A DNA stretch of 64,000 nt from Xanthomonas hortorum pv. pelargonii (GCF_024499015.1 NZ_CP098604.1:4712001-4776000), one strand, 5' to 3'. Numbered from the stretch's first letter, positions 8,674 to 21,141 are shown. Numbers and translations: made by a program. Notes: generated by a model not told the origin, from the sequence alone.

Positions 8674-9801
8674 GTGCTTACCCTAGTTCTGGTGGTGATC
8701 CTGGCGGCGTTGGTATTCGAATTCATCAACGGCTTCCACGACACCGCCAACTCCATCGCTACCGTGGTCGCCACCAAGGTGTTGTCGCCGGGTTGGGCGG
8801 TCATGCTGGCCGCCGGCATGAACCTCATCGGCGCGCTCACCGGCACCGCCGTGGCGCTGACGATTGCCTCCGGCCTGCTCAACACCAACGTGGTCGAGGT
8901 CACCCCGCAGGTGATTTTGTGCGCGCTGCTGGGCGGCATCATCTGGAACCTGATCACCTGGTGGAAGGGCCTGCCGTCGTCGTCCTCGCACGCCTTGATC
9001 GGTGGCCTGTGCGGCGCCGGCCTGGCTGCGGCGCACAACAACTGGGACGCGCTGATCTGGTCGGAGAACATCGGCAACTGGGCCAAGAACAAGGGCCTGT
9101 TGTGGAAGGTGTTCGTGCCGATGATCACCTCGCCGATCGCCGGCTTCCTGCTCGGCATCGTAGTGATGTTGCTGCTGTGGGCGATCATCGCCGGCATGGC
9201 CAAGCTCGGCGGGCCGATCGGCCGGCTGGCGCGTCCGCGCTGGGTCAACGCCTTTTTCGGCAAGGCGCAGATCGCCTCGGCCGCCTACATGGGGTATGCG
9301 CACGGCCACAACGACGCGCAGAAGACCATGGGCATCATCGCCATGACCCTGATCGGCGCGCAGTCGGCCGGTGCACTGGACGATCTGCCGGGCTGGCTGA
9401 GCTTCCTGCATCCGGGGACCGGCATTGGAGCCGGCGACGGCATCCCGATGTGGATCGTGCTGACCTGCGCGGTGGTGATGGCCGCCGGCACCGCCTCGGG
9501 CGGCTGGAAGATCATCAAGACGCTCGGCCACAAGATGGTCAAGCTGCACCCCATCCACGGCTTTGCCGCAGAAACCAGCTCGGCGACCGTGCTCACCGTG
9601 GCCGCGCATTTCGGCATGCCGGTATCGACCACGCACAGCATTTCCACCGCGATCATGGGTGTGGGCTTTGCCAAGAATCCACGCTCGCTGCGGCTGGGCG
9701 TGATCGAGCGCATCGTCTGGGCCTGGATTTTGACCATCCCGGCCGCCGGCGGCGTTGCGTATCTGATCCTGCGTTGCTTCGAATGGTTTGGCTGGACCTG
9801 A
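8674..9801 (+). CDS. pit: PiT family inorganic phosphate transporter
   Basis: A 375-residue inner-membrane carrier that takes up phosphate, probably as a metal-phosphate complex, driven by protons. Both halves carry the PiT signature: FINGFHDTANSIAT near residue 14 and GYAHGHNDAQKTMG near residue 208. GTG is the start codon, placed 10 bases after the DUF47 stop. About ten membrane segments are visible. The DUF47 neighbour upstream is the usual partner. Pit transporters are commonly constitutive, and no Pho box was seen upstream of the operon. Confidence 0.93.
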   Translation: MLTLVLVVILAALVFEFINGFHDTANSIATVVATKVLSPGWAVMLAAGMNLIGALTGTAVALTIASGLLNTNVVEVTPQVILCALLGGIIWNLITWWKGLPSSSSHALIGGLCGAGLAAAHNNWDALIWSENIGNWAKNKGLLWKVFVPMITSPIAGFLLGIVVMLLLWAIIAGMAKLGGPIGRLARPRWVNAFFGKAQIASAAYMGYAHGHNDAQKTMGIIAMTLIGAQSAGALDDLPGWLSFLHPGTGIGAGDGIPMWIVLTCAVVMAAGTASGGWKIIKTLGHKMVKLHPIHGFAAETSSATVLTVAAHFGMPVSTTHSISTAIMGVGFAKNPRSLRLGVIERIVWAWILTIPAAGGVAYLILRCFEWFGWT

Positions 9802-9923
9802 GCGCTGTCGTAGCCTGGTCACCTCGGTCGGCGACGATACGGCGCTGATTGCGGGTGGTCCTGTTGCAGGTCATCCCGCTCGACACGATGTTCTAACGCG
9901 TTCTGCCTGAGGAAAACGCGCCG

Positions 9924-10685
9924 ATGATGCTTGCGCTGGTGTGCGTGTTGTTCCTGCTGTCCTGGCTGATCGGCCGCCGGCGCTGGCGGCGCAGCGCCCG
10001 CGCGCTGGCGGCGGCTACGTTGGCGTTGCTGCTGCTGATCGGCTGCGGTCCCTTGTCGAGCTGGATGCTGCACGGCTTGCAGCAGACCGGCGTCAACGAT
10101 TTCAACGACTGGCGCGCGCGCAACATGATCGTGTTGCTGGGTGCGGGCACGGTGCGGCCCGATGGCCGGGATGCCACCGCCGAAGCGAACATGTTTGCTT
10201 ACGGCCGCATCGTCGAGTCGGCGCGGCTGTATCGGCAATGCCGCGCGCATGGCGGCGACTGCAAGATCGAGATCAGCGGCGGCGACGCGCGCGGGCTGGG
10301 CCTATCCGAAGCGGTGGTGTATCGAAAGGTGCTGATCGGGATAGGCATCGATCAGGCCGATCTGATCATGGAGCCCTCCAGCATGAACACCTGGCAGAAC
10401 GCGCAGTTCAGCCAGCCGTTGCTGCGCAAGTACCGTGCCGATCGGGTCGTGCTGGTGTCCTCGGCCACGCACCTGCGCCGCGCCGAATTGTATTTCCGTC
10501 ACTTCGGCATCGAGGCCACGCCAGTGCGCTCGGACTGGTTGACCGCCTCCTGGGCCTGGTTGCCGCAGAGCTACAACTTCACCGTGGCCGATGTCGCCTT
10601 GCACGAGTATCTGGGCATCGCGCGCTACCGGGTCTACGAGTGGTTGGGCTGTAATGTGAAGGCCACGCTGCCTGGGGAGTTGTGA
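9924..10685 (+). CDS. YdcF family protein (DUF218)
   Basis: A 253-residue protein with two N-terminal hydrophobic segments (residues 1-15 and 30-43) followed by a DUF218 domain. The domain shows IVLLGAGTVRPDG near residue 71, ISGGDARG near 115 and the family hallmark MNTWQNA near 155, then VVLVSSATHLRRA. SanA/YdcF relatives affect envelope barrier function, and E. coli YdcF binds S-adenosylmethionine, but the reaction is unsettled. It stands alone between the Pit operon and a heptamer-repeat spacer. Confidence 0.8.
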   Translation: MMLALVCVLFLLSWLIGRRRWRRSARALAAATLALLLLIGCGPLSSWMLHGLQQTGVNDFNDWRARNMIVLLGAGTVRPDGRDATAEANMFAYGRIVESARLYRQCRAHGGDCKIEISGGDARGLGLSEAVVYRKVLIGIGIDQADLIMEPSSMNTWQNAQFSQPLLRKYRADRVVLVSSATHLRRAELYFRHFGIEATPVRSDWLTASWAWLPQSYNFTVADVALHEYLGIARYRVYEWLGCNVKATLPGEL

Positions 10686-10694
10686 GCTGGGAGT

Positions 10695-10738
10695 GGGGAT
10701 TCGGGATTCGGGGTTCGGGATTCGGGATTCGGGATTCG
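10695..10738 (+). repeat. GGGATTC heptamer tandem repeat
   Basis: Six near-identical GGGATTC/GGGGTTC units run directly after the ydcF-like stop codon. The same heptamer occurs at 26593-26620 and, inverted, at 26741-26773. Such tracts are common at gene ends in Xanthomonas genomes and may vary in copy number between strains. Confidence 0.85.
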
Positions 10739-10943
10739 TAAAAGCCGGCGTGCGTCCTGGTGTGCGCGGCTGATTTATTTCCAACATTGCTTGGTGCGGT
10801 GGAGAGCTCGACGGGAGCAACGCACGCGCGGCGGCCGGGAAAAGTAACGGCTCAGCACGGTGGTTTTGCGACTGCTGCGCATTCGCTTGCTGCAACCGGC
10901 CTGCAGCATCGCCAGCCGCGTGTGCGGCTGGCGATGCCTGCGC

Positions 10944-12458
10944 TCAACGTGTTTCGTACATCGCCTTGACGTCGTTGCGGAATGCGGTCTGGCTGTCGGC
11001 GCGGTTGTAGAACATGTGGCCGCCCGGATACTCGCGCACCTGCACACGTTTCGGGTCGTTGCCCATCGCCGGCATCTGATCCACCGTCAGCACCGAGCCC
11101 ATGAACGGGCAGGAGAGATCGTTCCAGCCGTGCGCGATCAATACGCGCAGTTTCGGGTCGATCGCCACCGACTGACGCAGTTGCGTTACCGCGCCCTTGC
11201 GCAGTTCGTCGTTCCAGTCCCACAGCTTGTTGACGTCGTAATTGAGCGCCTGATAACGCGCGTCGACCTTCCAGCCGACCACGCGGGTGACGAAGTCCAC
11301 CATCGCGGTGGTGGTCGGCGCGATGATGCTGTCCAGCAACGGGTCGTTGGCGCGTTGCTCCGGATCGTTCGGGAACGGGTCGAACGCGGTCACGTTGGAG
11401 TCGTAACGGCTACCCAGTTCGCCCTTGTCGCGAAACACCTCGCGCAGATACGCCTGCGTTTCCAGGCGTCCGCCGGAGCGCCGCACATAGGCCTGATCCA
11501 GCCCGGTCATGCGCGTGACCTGCTGCAGCATCGCCTCGCTGGCCTGCGGGTCGGTGCGTCCTTTCATTAGCGCCACTGCGTAGTCGCTGCGGGTGTAATC
11601 GATCACCTCGCGCATGGCGCTGTCGCTGAGCTTGCCCTGGCGCTCCAGGTGCGCGGCGGCGATCGAGGGCAGTGTCATCATCCATGCCAGTGGCGACACA
11701 TCGCTGTTGTCGTCCAGGGTCGGATTGAGATACGGCGACACCAGCACCACACCGTTCATCGCCACGCCCAGCCGGGTCTGCAGGTAATGGGTGATGCGCG
11801 GGCCACGGAAACCGCCATAGCTTTCGCCGACCAGATACTTGCGTGCCTGCAGGCGACGGTTCTTGAGCAGCCAGTCGTAGACCACGCGCGAGAGGTATTC
11901 CACGTCGGCCTGCGGGTTGTAGAACTGCTTCTTGGCCTCATCGTCGCCGATCAGGGAGCGGCTGAAGCCAGTGCCGACCGGGTCGATGAACACCAGATCG
12001 GTGAAGTCCAGCCAGGTGCCGGGGTTGTCGCGCAATGCCGCCGGTGCCGAGGCGCTATCGCCTTCGGCGCCGAAACCCACCACCTTCGGCCCGATCGCGC
12101 CCATGTTCAGATATACCGACGACGCGCCGGGCCCGCCGTTCAATGCGAACGTGACTGGCCGGTCCTTGCCATCCACGGTGTAGGCAGTGAATACCACCTC
12201 GCCGGTGGTCTTGCCTTGCGCGTCGCGTACCGGCAGCGTGCCGACGGTGGCGGTGTAACTCAGCGTCCGGCCGGCCACGCGCGTGCTCTGACGCACGCTG
12301 GCATCGGCCGGCAACGGCGCAGGCTTGGATGCCGCTGCGTCGGGTTTTGCATCGCTTTTGGCGTCGCTTTTGCTATCGTTTTTATCTGGCGCAGCGGCCA
12401 GCGCCGTCCCGCTGAGCAGGACACAGGCCAGCAGGCCGGCATGGAGAAAAGAGGGCAT
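10944..12458 (-). CDS. S10 family serine carboxypeptidase-like protein, exported
   Basis: A 504-residue secreted peptidase. The N-terminus has a signal peptide (hydrophobic core LLACVLLSGTALA, likely cleavage at ALA-A), followed by a Lys/Asp/Ala-rich low-complexity linker to about residue 50. The S10 fold shows the oxyanion loop NGGPGASSVY, the nucleophile motif GESYGG near residue 210, the Asp region HGWNDLSCPF near 450 and the His in YPGGHMFY near 482, so the catalytic triad looks intact. Expected location is the periplasm or outside the cell. No operon partner is seen, and the upstream gap is filled by a mosaic repeat. Confidence 0.88.
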   Translation of the reverse strand: MPSFLHAGLLACVLLSGTALAAAPDKNDSKSDAKSDAKPDAAASKPAPLPADASVRQSTRVAGRTLSYTATVGTLPVRDAQGKTTGEVVFTAYTVDGKDRPVTFALNGGPGASSVYLNMGAIGPKVVGFGAEGDSASAPAALRDNPGTWLDFTDLVFIDPVGTGFSRSLIGDDEAKKQFYNPQADVEYLSRVVYDWLLKNRRLQARKYLVGESYGGFRGPRITHYLQTRLGVAMNGVVLVSPYLNPTLDDNSDVSPLAWMMTLPSIAAAHLERQGKLSDSAMREVIDYTRSDYAVALMKGRTDPQASEAMLQQVTRMTGLDQAYVRRSGGRLETQAYLREVFRDKGELGSRYDSNVTAFDPFPNDPEQRANDPLLDSIIAPTTTAMVDFVTRVVGWKVDARYQALNYDVNKLWDWNDELRKGAVTQLRQSVAIDPKLRVLIAHGWNDLSCPFMGSVLTVDQMPAMGNDPKRVQVREYPGGHMFYNRADSQTAFRNDVKAMYETR

Positions 12459-12667
12459 GGCGATCGAGGTTCGAACAGGGGAGCGACGATGCTAGGCCCC
12501 GGCAGCGCTCGGTGGATGTGCACAAAGGCATGTGTGTCGCGTTGACCGATGTGGCTTGCCTGGCCTGCAGCAGTATGTGCCGCAGCAGGCAGCCGTCTGA
12601 CTCAAGGGGTGAGGTTTGCGCAGTCCGCTGAAATAAGCATCGACCTCAAAGAAAATCGATAGCACCC

Positions 12668-12926
12668 CCTTCTCCCATCGGGAGAAGGTGCCCCGCAGGG
12701 GCGGATGAGGGTACGGGCGAAGCTCTCGCAATGTTCAATTGCACGAGGCTTTGCCCGTGAGGGTACGGCCGAAGCTCTCGCAATGTTCAATTGCACGAGG
12801 CTTCGCCCGTACCTCACCCCAACCCCCGCTTCGCGCCCCGGCCCGCGCTTGCGGCGCGGGCGCTCCAAGGCACGCGCGCCAGTGGCGCGCAAGCCGTGCC
12901 TTCTCGCCCCGCAGGAGAGGGGCTTT
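12668..12926 (+). repeat. Mosaic intergenic repeat, copy B (long form with internal duplication)
   Basis: It begins with CCTTCTCCCATCGGGAGAAG, then the hairpin TGCCCCGCAGGGGC, GGATGAGGGTACGGGCGAAG and two 52-bp tandem units. The long-form insert follows, with the two GC-rich hairpins also seen in copy A, and it ends with CCCCGCAGGAGAGGGGCTTT. It sits immediately behind parE and probably forms the transcription end of that gene. Confidence 0.85.
12707..12810 (+). repeat. Two 52-bp tandem units inside repeat copy B
   Basis: Units 12707-12758 and 12759-12810 are identical apart from two substitutions (GGGC/GGCC near the start, TTTG/TTCG near the end). Each holds GAGGGTACGG, AGCTCTCGCAATGTTCAATT and GCACGAGGCTT. 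Copies C and D have one such module with a different centre, so this is a local duplication. Confidence 0.88.
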
Positions 12927-12942
12927 CAAAGCTTCCGGGTTT

Positions 12943-14832
12943 TTAAACTTCCAGCGAAGCCAGATCGCCCTTGCTCTCAAGCCACTGCTTGCGATCGCCA
13001 GCGCGCTTCTTCGCCAGCAACATATCCATCAACGAACGGGTCTGTTCGCCATCGTCGATGGTCAGCTGCACCAGCCGGCGCGTGTCGGGGTGAATGGTCG
13101 ATTCGCGCAGCTGCTGCGGATTCATTTCGCCCAGGCCTTTGAAGCGGGTGACGCTGACCTGGCCCTTGATCTTTTCGCGCGCGATCTTGTCCAGCAGCGT
13201 GGTCTTTTCTTCTTCGTCCAGCGCATAGAACACCTGCTTGCCCACGTCCACACGGAACAGCGGCGGCATTGCCACGAATACGTGTCCAGCCGCCACCAAT
13301 GCCGGGAAATGCCTGAGAAACAGCGCAGTCAACAAGGTCGCGATATGCAAACCATCGGAGTCGGCGTCGGCCAGGATGGTGACCTTGCCGTAGCGCAGCC
13401 CGCTGATGTCGTCCTTGCCCGGGTCGCAGCCGATCGCGATCGCCAGGTTGTGCACTTCTTCGGAGGCCAGCACGCTGCCCGAGGCCACTTCCCAGGTGTT
13501 GAGGATCTTGCCGCGCAGCGGCAGGATCGCCTGAAAATCCTTGTCGCGCGCCTGCTTGGCCGAGCCGCCGGCCGAATCGCCTTCGACCAGGAACAACTCG
13601 GTACGCGACAGGTCCTGGCTGATGCAATCGGCCAGCTTGCCGGGCAGGGCGGGGCCCTGGGTGACCTTCTTGCGGACGATCTGCTTTTCGGTCTTCAACC
13701 GCGCACTGGCGCGATCGATGGCGATCTGCGCGATCTTCTCGCCGATCTCCACGTTCTGATTGAGATACAGGCTGAAGGCATCGTGCGCGGCGCCTTCGAT
13801 GAAACCGGCGGCCTGGCGCGAGGACAGACGCTCCTTGGTCTGCCCGGAGAATTGCGGGTCGGTCATCTTCAGGCTGAGCACGAAGGTGACCCGGTCCCAC
13901 ACATCTTCCGGCGCCAGCTTGACCCCGCGCGGCAGCAGGTTGCGGAAATCGCAGAACTCGCGCAACGCATCGGTCAGGCCCGAACGCAGGCCGTTGACGT
14001 GGGTGCCGTGCTGCGCGGTCGGAATCAGGTTGACGTAGCTTTCCTGTACGAGCTCGCCTTCCGGCACCCAGGCCGCGGCCCAGTCGACGATCTCGGTGTC
14101 TTTCTTCAGGCTGCCTGCGAACAGGTCGGCCGGCAGCAACTCGTGCTCGGCCATTTCGCCTTTCAGATAATCGCGCAGGCCATTTTCGAAGTACCAGCTG
14201 TCCTGCTCGCCGGTCGCTTCGTCATGCAGTTTGACGGTCAGCCCGGGGCACAGCACCGCCTTGGCGCGTAGCAGATGGCGCAGCGCGCGCACGTTGAACT
14301 TGGGCGTGTCGAAGTACTTCGGGTCGGCCCAGAAGCGCAGCCGCGTGCCGGTGTTCTTCTTGCCGACGGTGCCGACTACTTCCAGCTTGGAGGCGGCGAT
14401 GCCGTCGCGGAACTCCATGCGGTGCTCGCTGCCTTCGCGCTTGATGAACAGCTCGACCTTGGTCGACAGCGCATTGACCACGCTAACACCCACGCCGTGC
14501 AGGCCGCCGGAGAAGGTGTAGTTGCGATTGTTGAATTTGCCGCCGGCGTGCAGCCGGGTCAGGATCAACTCCACACCGGGAATCTTCTCCTCCGGGTGCA
14601 TGTCCACCGGCATGCCGCGGCCGTCGTCGGAGACCTCGCAGCTGCCATCCTTGAACAAGGTCACTTCGACCTGCTTGGCGTGACCGGCCAGCGCCTCGTC
14701 GACCGAGTTGTCGATCACTTCCTGCGCCAGATGGTTCGGGCGCGCAGTGTCGGTGTACATGCCAGGACGGCGTTTGACCGGGTCCAGGCCCGACAGCACT
14801 TCAATATCGGCGGCGTTATAACGGGTGTTCAT
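12943..14832 (-). CDS. parE: DNA topoisomerase IV subunit B
   Basis: A 629-residue ATPase subunit that, with ParC, unlinks replicated chromosomes. GHKL motifs are present: VIDNSVDEAL near residue 40, DDGRGMPVD near 70 and GGLHGVGVSVVNALS near 110. The TOPRIM domain shows LVEGDSAGGSA near 415 and DADSDG near 490. Length matches E. coli ParE (630). I start at MNTRYNAADIEV (14832) rather than the ATG ten codons earlier because this is the family N-terminus. parC is not adjacent. Quinolone-region residues look standard, but I did not compare them position by position. Confidence 0.96.
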   Translation of the reverse strand: MNTRYNAADIEVLSGLDPVKRRPGMYTDTARPNHLAQEVIDNSVDEALAGHAKQVEVTLFKDGSCEVSDDGRGMPVDMHPEEKIPGVELILTRLHAGGKFNNRNYTFSGGLHGVGVSVVNALSTKVELFIKREGSEHRMEFRDGIAASKLEVVGTVGKKNTGTRLRFWADPKYFDTPKFNVRALRHLLRAKAVLCPGLTVKLHDEATGEQDSWYFENGLRDYLKGEMAEHELLPADLFAGSLKKDTEIVDWAAAWVPEGELVQESYVNLIPTAQHGTHVNGLRSGLTDALREFCDFRNLLPRGVKLAPEDVWDRVTFVLSLKMTDPQFSGQTKERLSSRQAAGFIEGAAHDAFSLYLNQNVEIGEKIAQIAIDRASARLKTEKQIVRKKVTQGPALPGKLADCISQDLSRTELFLVEGDSAGGSAKQARDKDFQAILPLRGKILNTWEVASGSVLASEEVHNLAIAIGCDPGKDDISGLRYGKVTILADADSDGLHIATLLTALFLRHFPALVAAGHVFVAMPPLFRVDVGKQVFYALDEEEKTTLLDKIAREKIKGQVSVTRFKGLGEMNPQQLRESTIHPDTRRLVQLTIDDGEQTRSLMDMLLAKKRAGDRKQWLESKGDLASLEV

Positions 14833-14993
14833 GCATCTCTTGGCACGTGAAACGACGCGCAAGTGTGGGGGCAGAACCGTTTTTTTGCACGCGACAGGCG
14901 TTCAGTGCAGGGCGGGGTGCGGCTGGATACCCTGGCGTTGGATTCGGAACCAAACGTCCCCACCTGAGGATGTCACCGAAACCGGAGGACACC

Positions 14994-15236
14994 ATGAAGT
15001 TCAAGCACATTCTGATGCTCACCCTGGGTGCGGCCGCAGTGGCGGCGCTTCCTGCCATGGCCCAGGCCGCTCCGCAGCAGACCGGTCAGGGCGCTGCCGC
15101 GCAGAAGGCCGACGACGCCAAGGCCAAGACCGAAGCCGAGCGCAAGGCAGAGCGCCGTGCCGCCGCTGCCGCGCAGAAGCCCAAGGCCGATGCCGCGCTG
15201 CCCGAGGAAGAGGAAGAAAAGAAGCCGGCGCGCTGA
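14994..15236 (+). CDS. Small secreted Ala/Lys/Glu-rich protein
   Basis: An 80-residue protein starting at an ATG preceded by GGAGG seven bases upstream. Residues 1-23 form a signal peptide (MKFKHILMLTLGAAAVAALP, then AMAQA). The mature part is low-complexity, rich in Ala, Lys and Glu, ending in an EEEEEKK run. A longer reading from 14847 is open but lacks a ribosome site as good as this one. It is divergent from parE and followed by a strong hairpin. No known family is recognised; it is probably periplasmic and disordered. Confidence 0.7.
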   Translation: MKFKHILMLTLGAAAVAALPAMAQAAPQQTGQGAAAQKADDAKAKTEAERKAERRAAAAAQKPKADAALPEEEEEKKPAR

Positions 15237-15278
15237 TCGCGCTGCGCATCGGCAGGCTTCATATCGGTCATCTGCTCA

Positions 15279-15308
15279 CAGACGCCCCGGCCTAGGTCGG
15301 GGCGTCTG
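15279..15308 (+). terminator. Hairpin terminator without T tract (11-bp perfect stem)
   Basis: The arms CAGACGCCCCG and CGGGGCGTCTG pair perfectly around an 8-base loop, 43 bases after the small secreted protein. No T run follows on either strand. Confidence 0.65.
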
Positions 15309-15395
15309 CATTTGCGGCCCACGCGGCGCGCGTTTGTCACTGCGTGATCGCAGCGGCGTTACGCAACCCTTGGGCATTCGTCCGTCACCCGCTAA

Positions 15396-17090
<1,695 letters not shown>

Positions 17091-17096
17091 GCTGTC

Positions 17097-17232
17097 CCTT
17101 CTCCCATCGGGAGAAGGTGGCGCGAAGCGCCGGATGAGGGTACGGGCGAAGCCTCATGCACCCAATTCTTCAACTACATACGCGCCAACCATACCCTCAC
17201 CCCAATCCCTCTCCCGGTGGGAGAGGGGCTTC
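17097..17232 (+). repeat. Mosaic intergenic repeat, copy C (short form)
   Basis: Starts at CCTTCTCCCATCGGGAGAAG directly after the pyrG stop, continues GGATGAGGGTACGGGCGAAG, and ends CCCTCTCCCGGTGGGAGAGG plus GCTTC just before the kdsA ribosome site. The 85-base insert of copies A and B is absent. Confidence 0.8.
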
Positions 17233-17250
17233 AATCAACAAGGTGACCTG

Positions 17251-18081
17251 ATGAAACTGTGTGACTTCGACGTTGGCCTGGATCAGCCGTTGTTCCTGAT
17301 CGCCGGCCCCTGCGTGATCGAGTCGATGCAGCTGCAGCTCGACGTGGCCGGCAAACTCAAGGAGATCACCGGCAGGCTGGGGATCAACTTCATCTTCAAG
17401 TCGAGCTTCGACAAGGCCAATCGCACCTCTGGCACCAGCTTCCGCGGCCCTGGCCTGGAAGAGGGCCTGAAGGTGCTGGCTGCGGTGAAGCAGCAGATCG
17501 GCGTGCCGGTGCTGACCGACGTGCACGAATACACCCCGATGAACGAGGTCGCCGCCGTCGTCGACGTGCTGCAGACCCCGGCTTTCCTGGTGCGCCAGAC
17601 CGACTTCATCAAGAACGTCTGCGCCGCCGGCAAGCCGGTCAACATCAAGAAGGGCCAGTTCCTGGCGCCGTGGGACATGAAGCCGGTGGTCGACAAGGCC
17701 AAGTCGACCGGCAACGAGCAGATCATGGTCTGCGAGCGGGGCGCCTCGTTCGGCTACAACAATCTGGTCAGCGACATGCGCTCGCTGAGCGTCATGCGCG
17801 ACACCGGCTGCCCGGTCGTCTTTGATGCCACCCATTCGGTGCAGTTGCCGGGCGGGCAGGGCAGCAGTTCCGGTGGTCAGCGCGAGTTCGTGCCGGTGCT
17901 GGCGCGCGCTGCGGTGGCGGTGGGTATCTCCGGGCTGTTTGCCGAAACCCATCCGGATCCGTCCAAGGCGCTGTCCGATGGCCCCAACGCGTGGCCGCTG
18001 GACCGCATGGAGGAACTGCTCGAAACCCTGATGGAACTGGATGCCGTCACCAAGAAGCACGGGTTCGCGCGCTTCGCATGA
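17251..18081 (+). CDS. kdsA: 3-deoxy-8-phosphooctulonate (KDO-8-P) synthase
   Basis: A 276-residue enzyme that condenses phosphoenolpyruvate with arabinose 5-phosphate to give KDO-8-phosphate for lipopolysaccharide. Key stretches are [10 protein letters not shown] near residue 16, [12 protein letters not shown] near 48 and the PEP/phosphate region [19 protein letters not shown] near 125. I place the start at 17251 ([10 protein letters not shown]), after AGGTGA; upstream reading-frame extension runs through repeat C and is not coding. It overlaps the next gene by ATGA. Confidence 0.96.
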   Translation: MKLCDFDVGLDQPLFLIAGPCVIESMQLQLDVAGKLKEITGRLGINFIFKSSFDKANRTSGTSFRGPGLEEGLKVLAAVKQQIGVPVLTDVHEYTPMNEVAAVVDVLQTPAFLVRQTDFIKNVCAAGKPVNIKKGQFLAPWDMKPVVDKAKSTGNEQIMVCERGASFGYNNLVSDMRSLSVMRDTGCPVVFDATHSVQLPGGQGSSSGGQREFVPVLARAAVAVGISGLFAETHPDPSKALSDGPNAWPLDRMEELLETLMELDAVTKKHGFARFA

Positions 18082-18440
18082 GTTCCGATCCCTGGGCGCT
18101 GGCCGCGTCGCGCCGCCAGCGTCGGCAGTGGCGCCACTGGCCTTGGGGCTGGATCGCGCTGGTCGCATCGATCACCGCGTGGGCGTGCATGGCCGCGATG
18201 ACGGTGCTGGTCGCTGCCAGCATGGGCATGCCGGGCGACGGCGACCATGCCATGCGGGCCACGCGGGTGCCGATGCTGGTCACGCTGCTGCTGGCCGCGG
18301 TAGCGATCGCAAGTTGCCTGATCGCCGGCCCGCTGGCGTTGCGGCTGGCTCGCCAATCCGGCGCAGCGATCGTTGCGCTGGTGTTGCTGTCGGTCTTGCT
18401 GCTGCTGTCTGGTTTACCGCTGCTGGGCTTGATGGCCTAG
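18078..18440 (+). CDS. Small inner-membrane protein, unknown function
   Basis: A 120-residue protein starting at the ATG that overlaps the kdsA stop (ATGA at 18078-18081), hence coupled to kdsA. It has a basic N-terminus and three predicted membrane segments (about residues 22-45, 63-85 and 95-115). I do not recognise a family. Its position between kdsA and eno and the tight coupling support it as a real gene. Confidence 0.65.
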   Translation: MSSDPWALAASRRQRRQWRHWPWGWIALVASITAWACMAAMTVLVAASMGMPGDGDHAMRATRVPMLVTLLLAAVAIASCLIAGPLALRLARQSGAAIVALVLLSVLLLLSGLPLLGLMA

Positions 18441-18553
18441 CGGCATGTTCGCCGGCCTGTCGCGTGCGGCGGCTGCATGCGATTTGGCAATGTGCCGGTG
18501 TGCGGCGATAATCCCGCAGCTTGTTTCCGGTGTACTTCCCCCCTTACTGGTAA

Positions 18554-19858
<1,305 letters not shown>

Positions 19859-19861
19859 GCC

Positions 19862-20224
19862 GTGCGCAACTGGCGCTGGCTACTGCTGGTGCTGGCGGTG
19901 CTGCTGGCTTGGCTGCAGTACCGCTTCTGGTTCGGGTCTGGGAATTCCGGCGAAGTCATGATGCTGGAAGCCCAGGTCGCGCATCAGACACAGGACAACG
20001 AAGGTCTGCGCCAACGCAACCAGGCGTTGGCAGCAGAGGTGAAGGATTTGAAAGACGGCGAGGCGGCAATCGAGGAGCGCGCGCGCAGCGAGCTGGGCAT
20101 GATCAAGCCAGGCGAGACGTTCTATCGCGTGGTCGAGGATGCGCCGCCGCTGCCGCCCGCAGTGGCCGCGCCGTCGACCGAACCCGAGGCGCCCGCCGCA
20201 ACCGCTCCGGCGGAACAGCCATGA
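19862..20224 (+). CDS. ftsB: Cell division protein FtsB
   Basis: A 120-residue bitopic division protein of the FtsQLB subcomplex. GTG start, short cytoplasmic tail, one membrane helix ([18 protein letters not shown] at residues 4-21), then a periplasmic coiled coil to about residue 75. The C-terminal 30 residues are Pro/Ala-rich and longer than in E. coli FtsB (103 residues). It is coupled to eno upstream and overlaps ispD by ATGA. Confidence 0.92.
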   Translation: MRNWRWLLLVLAVLLAWLQYRFWFGSGNSGEVMMLEAQVAHQTQDNEGLRQRNQALAAEVKDLKDGEAAIEERARSELGMIKPGETFYRVVEDAPPLPPAVAAPSTEPEAPAATAPAEQP

Positions 20225-20994
20225 CCGGTTCGATCTGGGCGATCGTGCCGGCCGCCGGGCGCGGCACGCGCTTTGGCGGGCAGGTCCCCAAACAATATCT
20301 GCATGCTGCTGGTCAGCCTTTGATGGCTTACACGCTGGCGGCACTGGCAGCGCATCCGGTGGTGGCCGGAATTGTCGTGGCGATCGCGCCTGACGATGCC
20401 GACTGGCCGGGTTGGACGGCGGTGCAGTCCAAGCCGGTGTTGACCTGCGTGGGCGGCGTGACCCGTGCGGCATCGGTACTGGCCGGATTGCTGGCCCTGC
20501 CCGAGAGCGTGCGCGCCGATGACTTTGTGCTGGTGCACGATGCCGCACGTCCCAATCTGGCGCTGGCCGATCTGGAGCGCTTGCTGGAAATCGGTCGCGG
20601 TGATCCGGTTGGCGCGATCCTGGCCGCACCGGTGCGCGATACCCTCAAGCGGGCCGGCGACGATGGCGGCATCGATGCCACCGAGCCGCGCGAGCGTCTG
20701 TGGCGCGCGCTTACCCCACAGCTGTTTCGCCGCCATCAACTGATCCGTGGCCTTACCGAAGCATCGGCCGCTGGTGTCGACGTGACCGACGAGGCGATGG
20801 CGATGGAACGGTTGGGATTGCGTCCGTTGTTGGTGGAAGGTGCCGAGGACAACTTCAAGGTGACCACGCCGGTTGACCTGGCACGCTTCGAATTCGAACT
20901 GGCACGTCGCGGCGTGGCGGTGGATGCCGAATTAGTGGCCACACGCAACGATGCGGTGTTTGCCGGTGCCAATCACGACGTCAATACGCTTTAG
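20221..20994 (+). CDS. ispD: 2-C-methyl-D-erythritol 4-phosphate cytidylyltransferase
   Basis: A 257-residue enzyme of the non-mevalonate isoprenoid pathway that transfers CMP to methylerythritol phosphate. The nucleotide-binding N-terminus [13 protein letters not shown] and PKQY, and the VHDAARPN segment near residue 103, are diagnostic. It starts inside the ftsB stop (ATGA). ispF, which acts two steps later, lies 147 bases downstream as a separate gene. Confidence 0.95.
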   Translation: MTGSIWAIVPAAGRGTRFGGQVPKQYLHAAGQPLMAYTLAALAAHPVVAGIVVAIAPDDADWPGWTAVQSKPVLTCVGGVTRAASVLAGLLALPESVRADDFVLVHDAARPNLALADLERLLEIGRGDPVGAILAAPVRDTLKRAGDDGGIDATEPRERLWRALTPQLFRRHQLIRGLTEASAAGVDVTDEAMAMERLGLRPLLVEGAEDNFKVTTPVDLARFEFELARRGVAVDAELVATRNDAVFAGANHDVNTL

Positions 20995-21017
20995 AGCGGC
21001 TGTCGAACGATTGCGAG

Positions 21018-21036
21018 GCCGGTTTGCGGAACCGGC
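21018..21036 (+). terminator. Short hairpin after ispD
   Basis: GCCGGTT and AACCGGC form a 7-bp stem with a 5-base loop, 24 bases after the ispD stop. There is no T tract, so it may attenuate rather than stop transcription into ispF. Confidence 0.4.
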
Positions 21037-21141
21037 AGTGTAGGCCACTCGTACACTGCGGTCTACTTTGCAACGTCCATGCCGACCTAAACGACAGCTT
21101 GCTCCCTGTTGCTGGGCACTCTCACTCACCACGGATTTTCC

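Larger units (their letters stand above)
12459..12942. other. 484-base spacer largely occupied by mosaic repeat copy B
   Basis: No gene is seen between the leftward peptidase start and the end of leftward parE. The right two thirds is repeat copy B with its 52-bp duplication. The left 200 bases should contain the peptidase promoter. Confidence 0.6.

Noticed and set aside
12668..12926. CRISPR-like array because of two 52-bp units.
   Set aside because: Only two adjacent units without spacers, part of a palindromic intergenic repeat present at three other sites; no cas genes.
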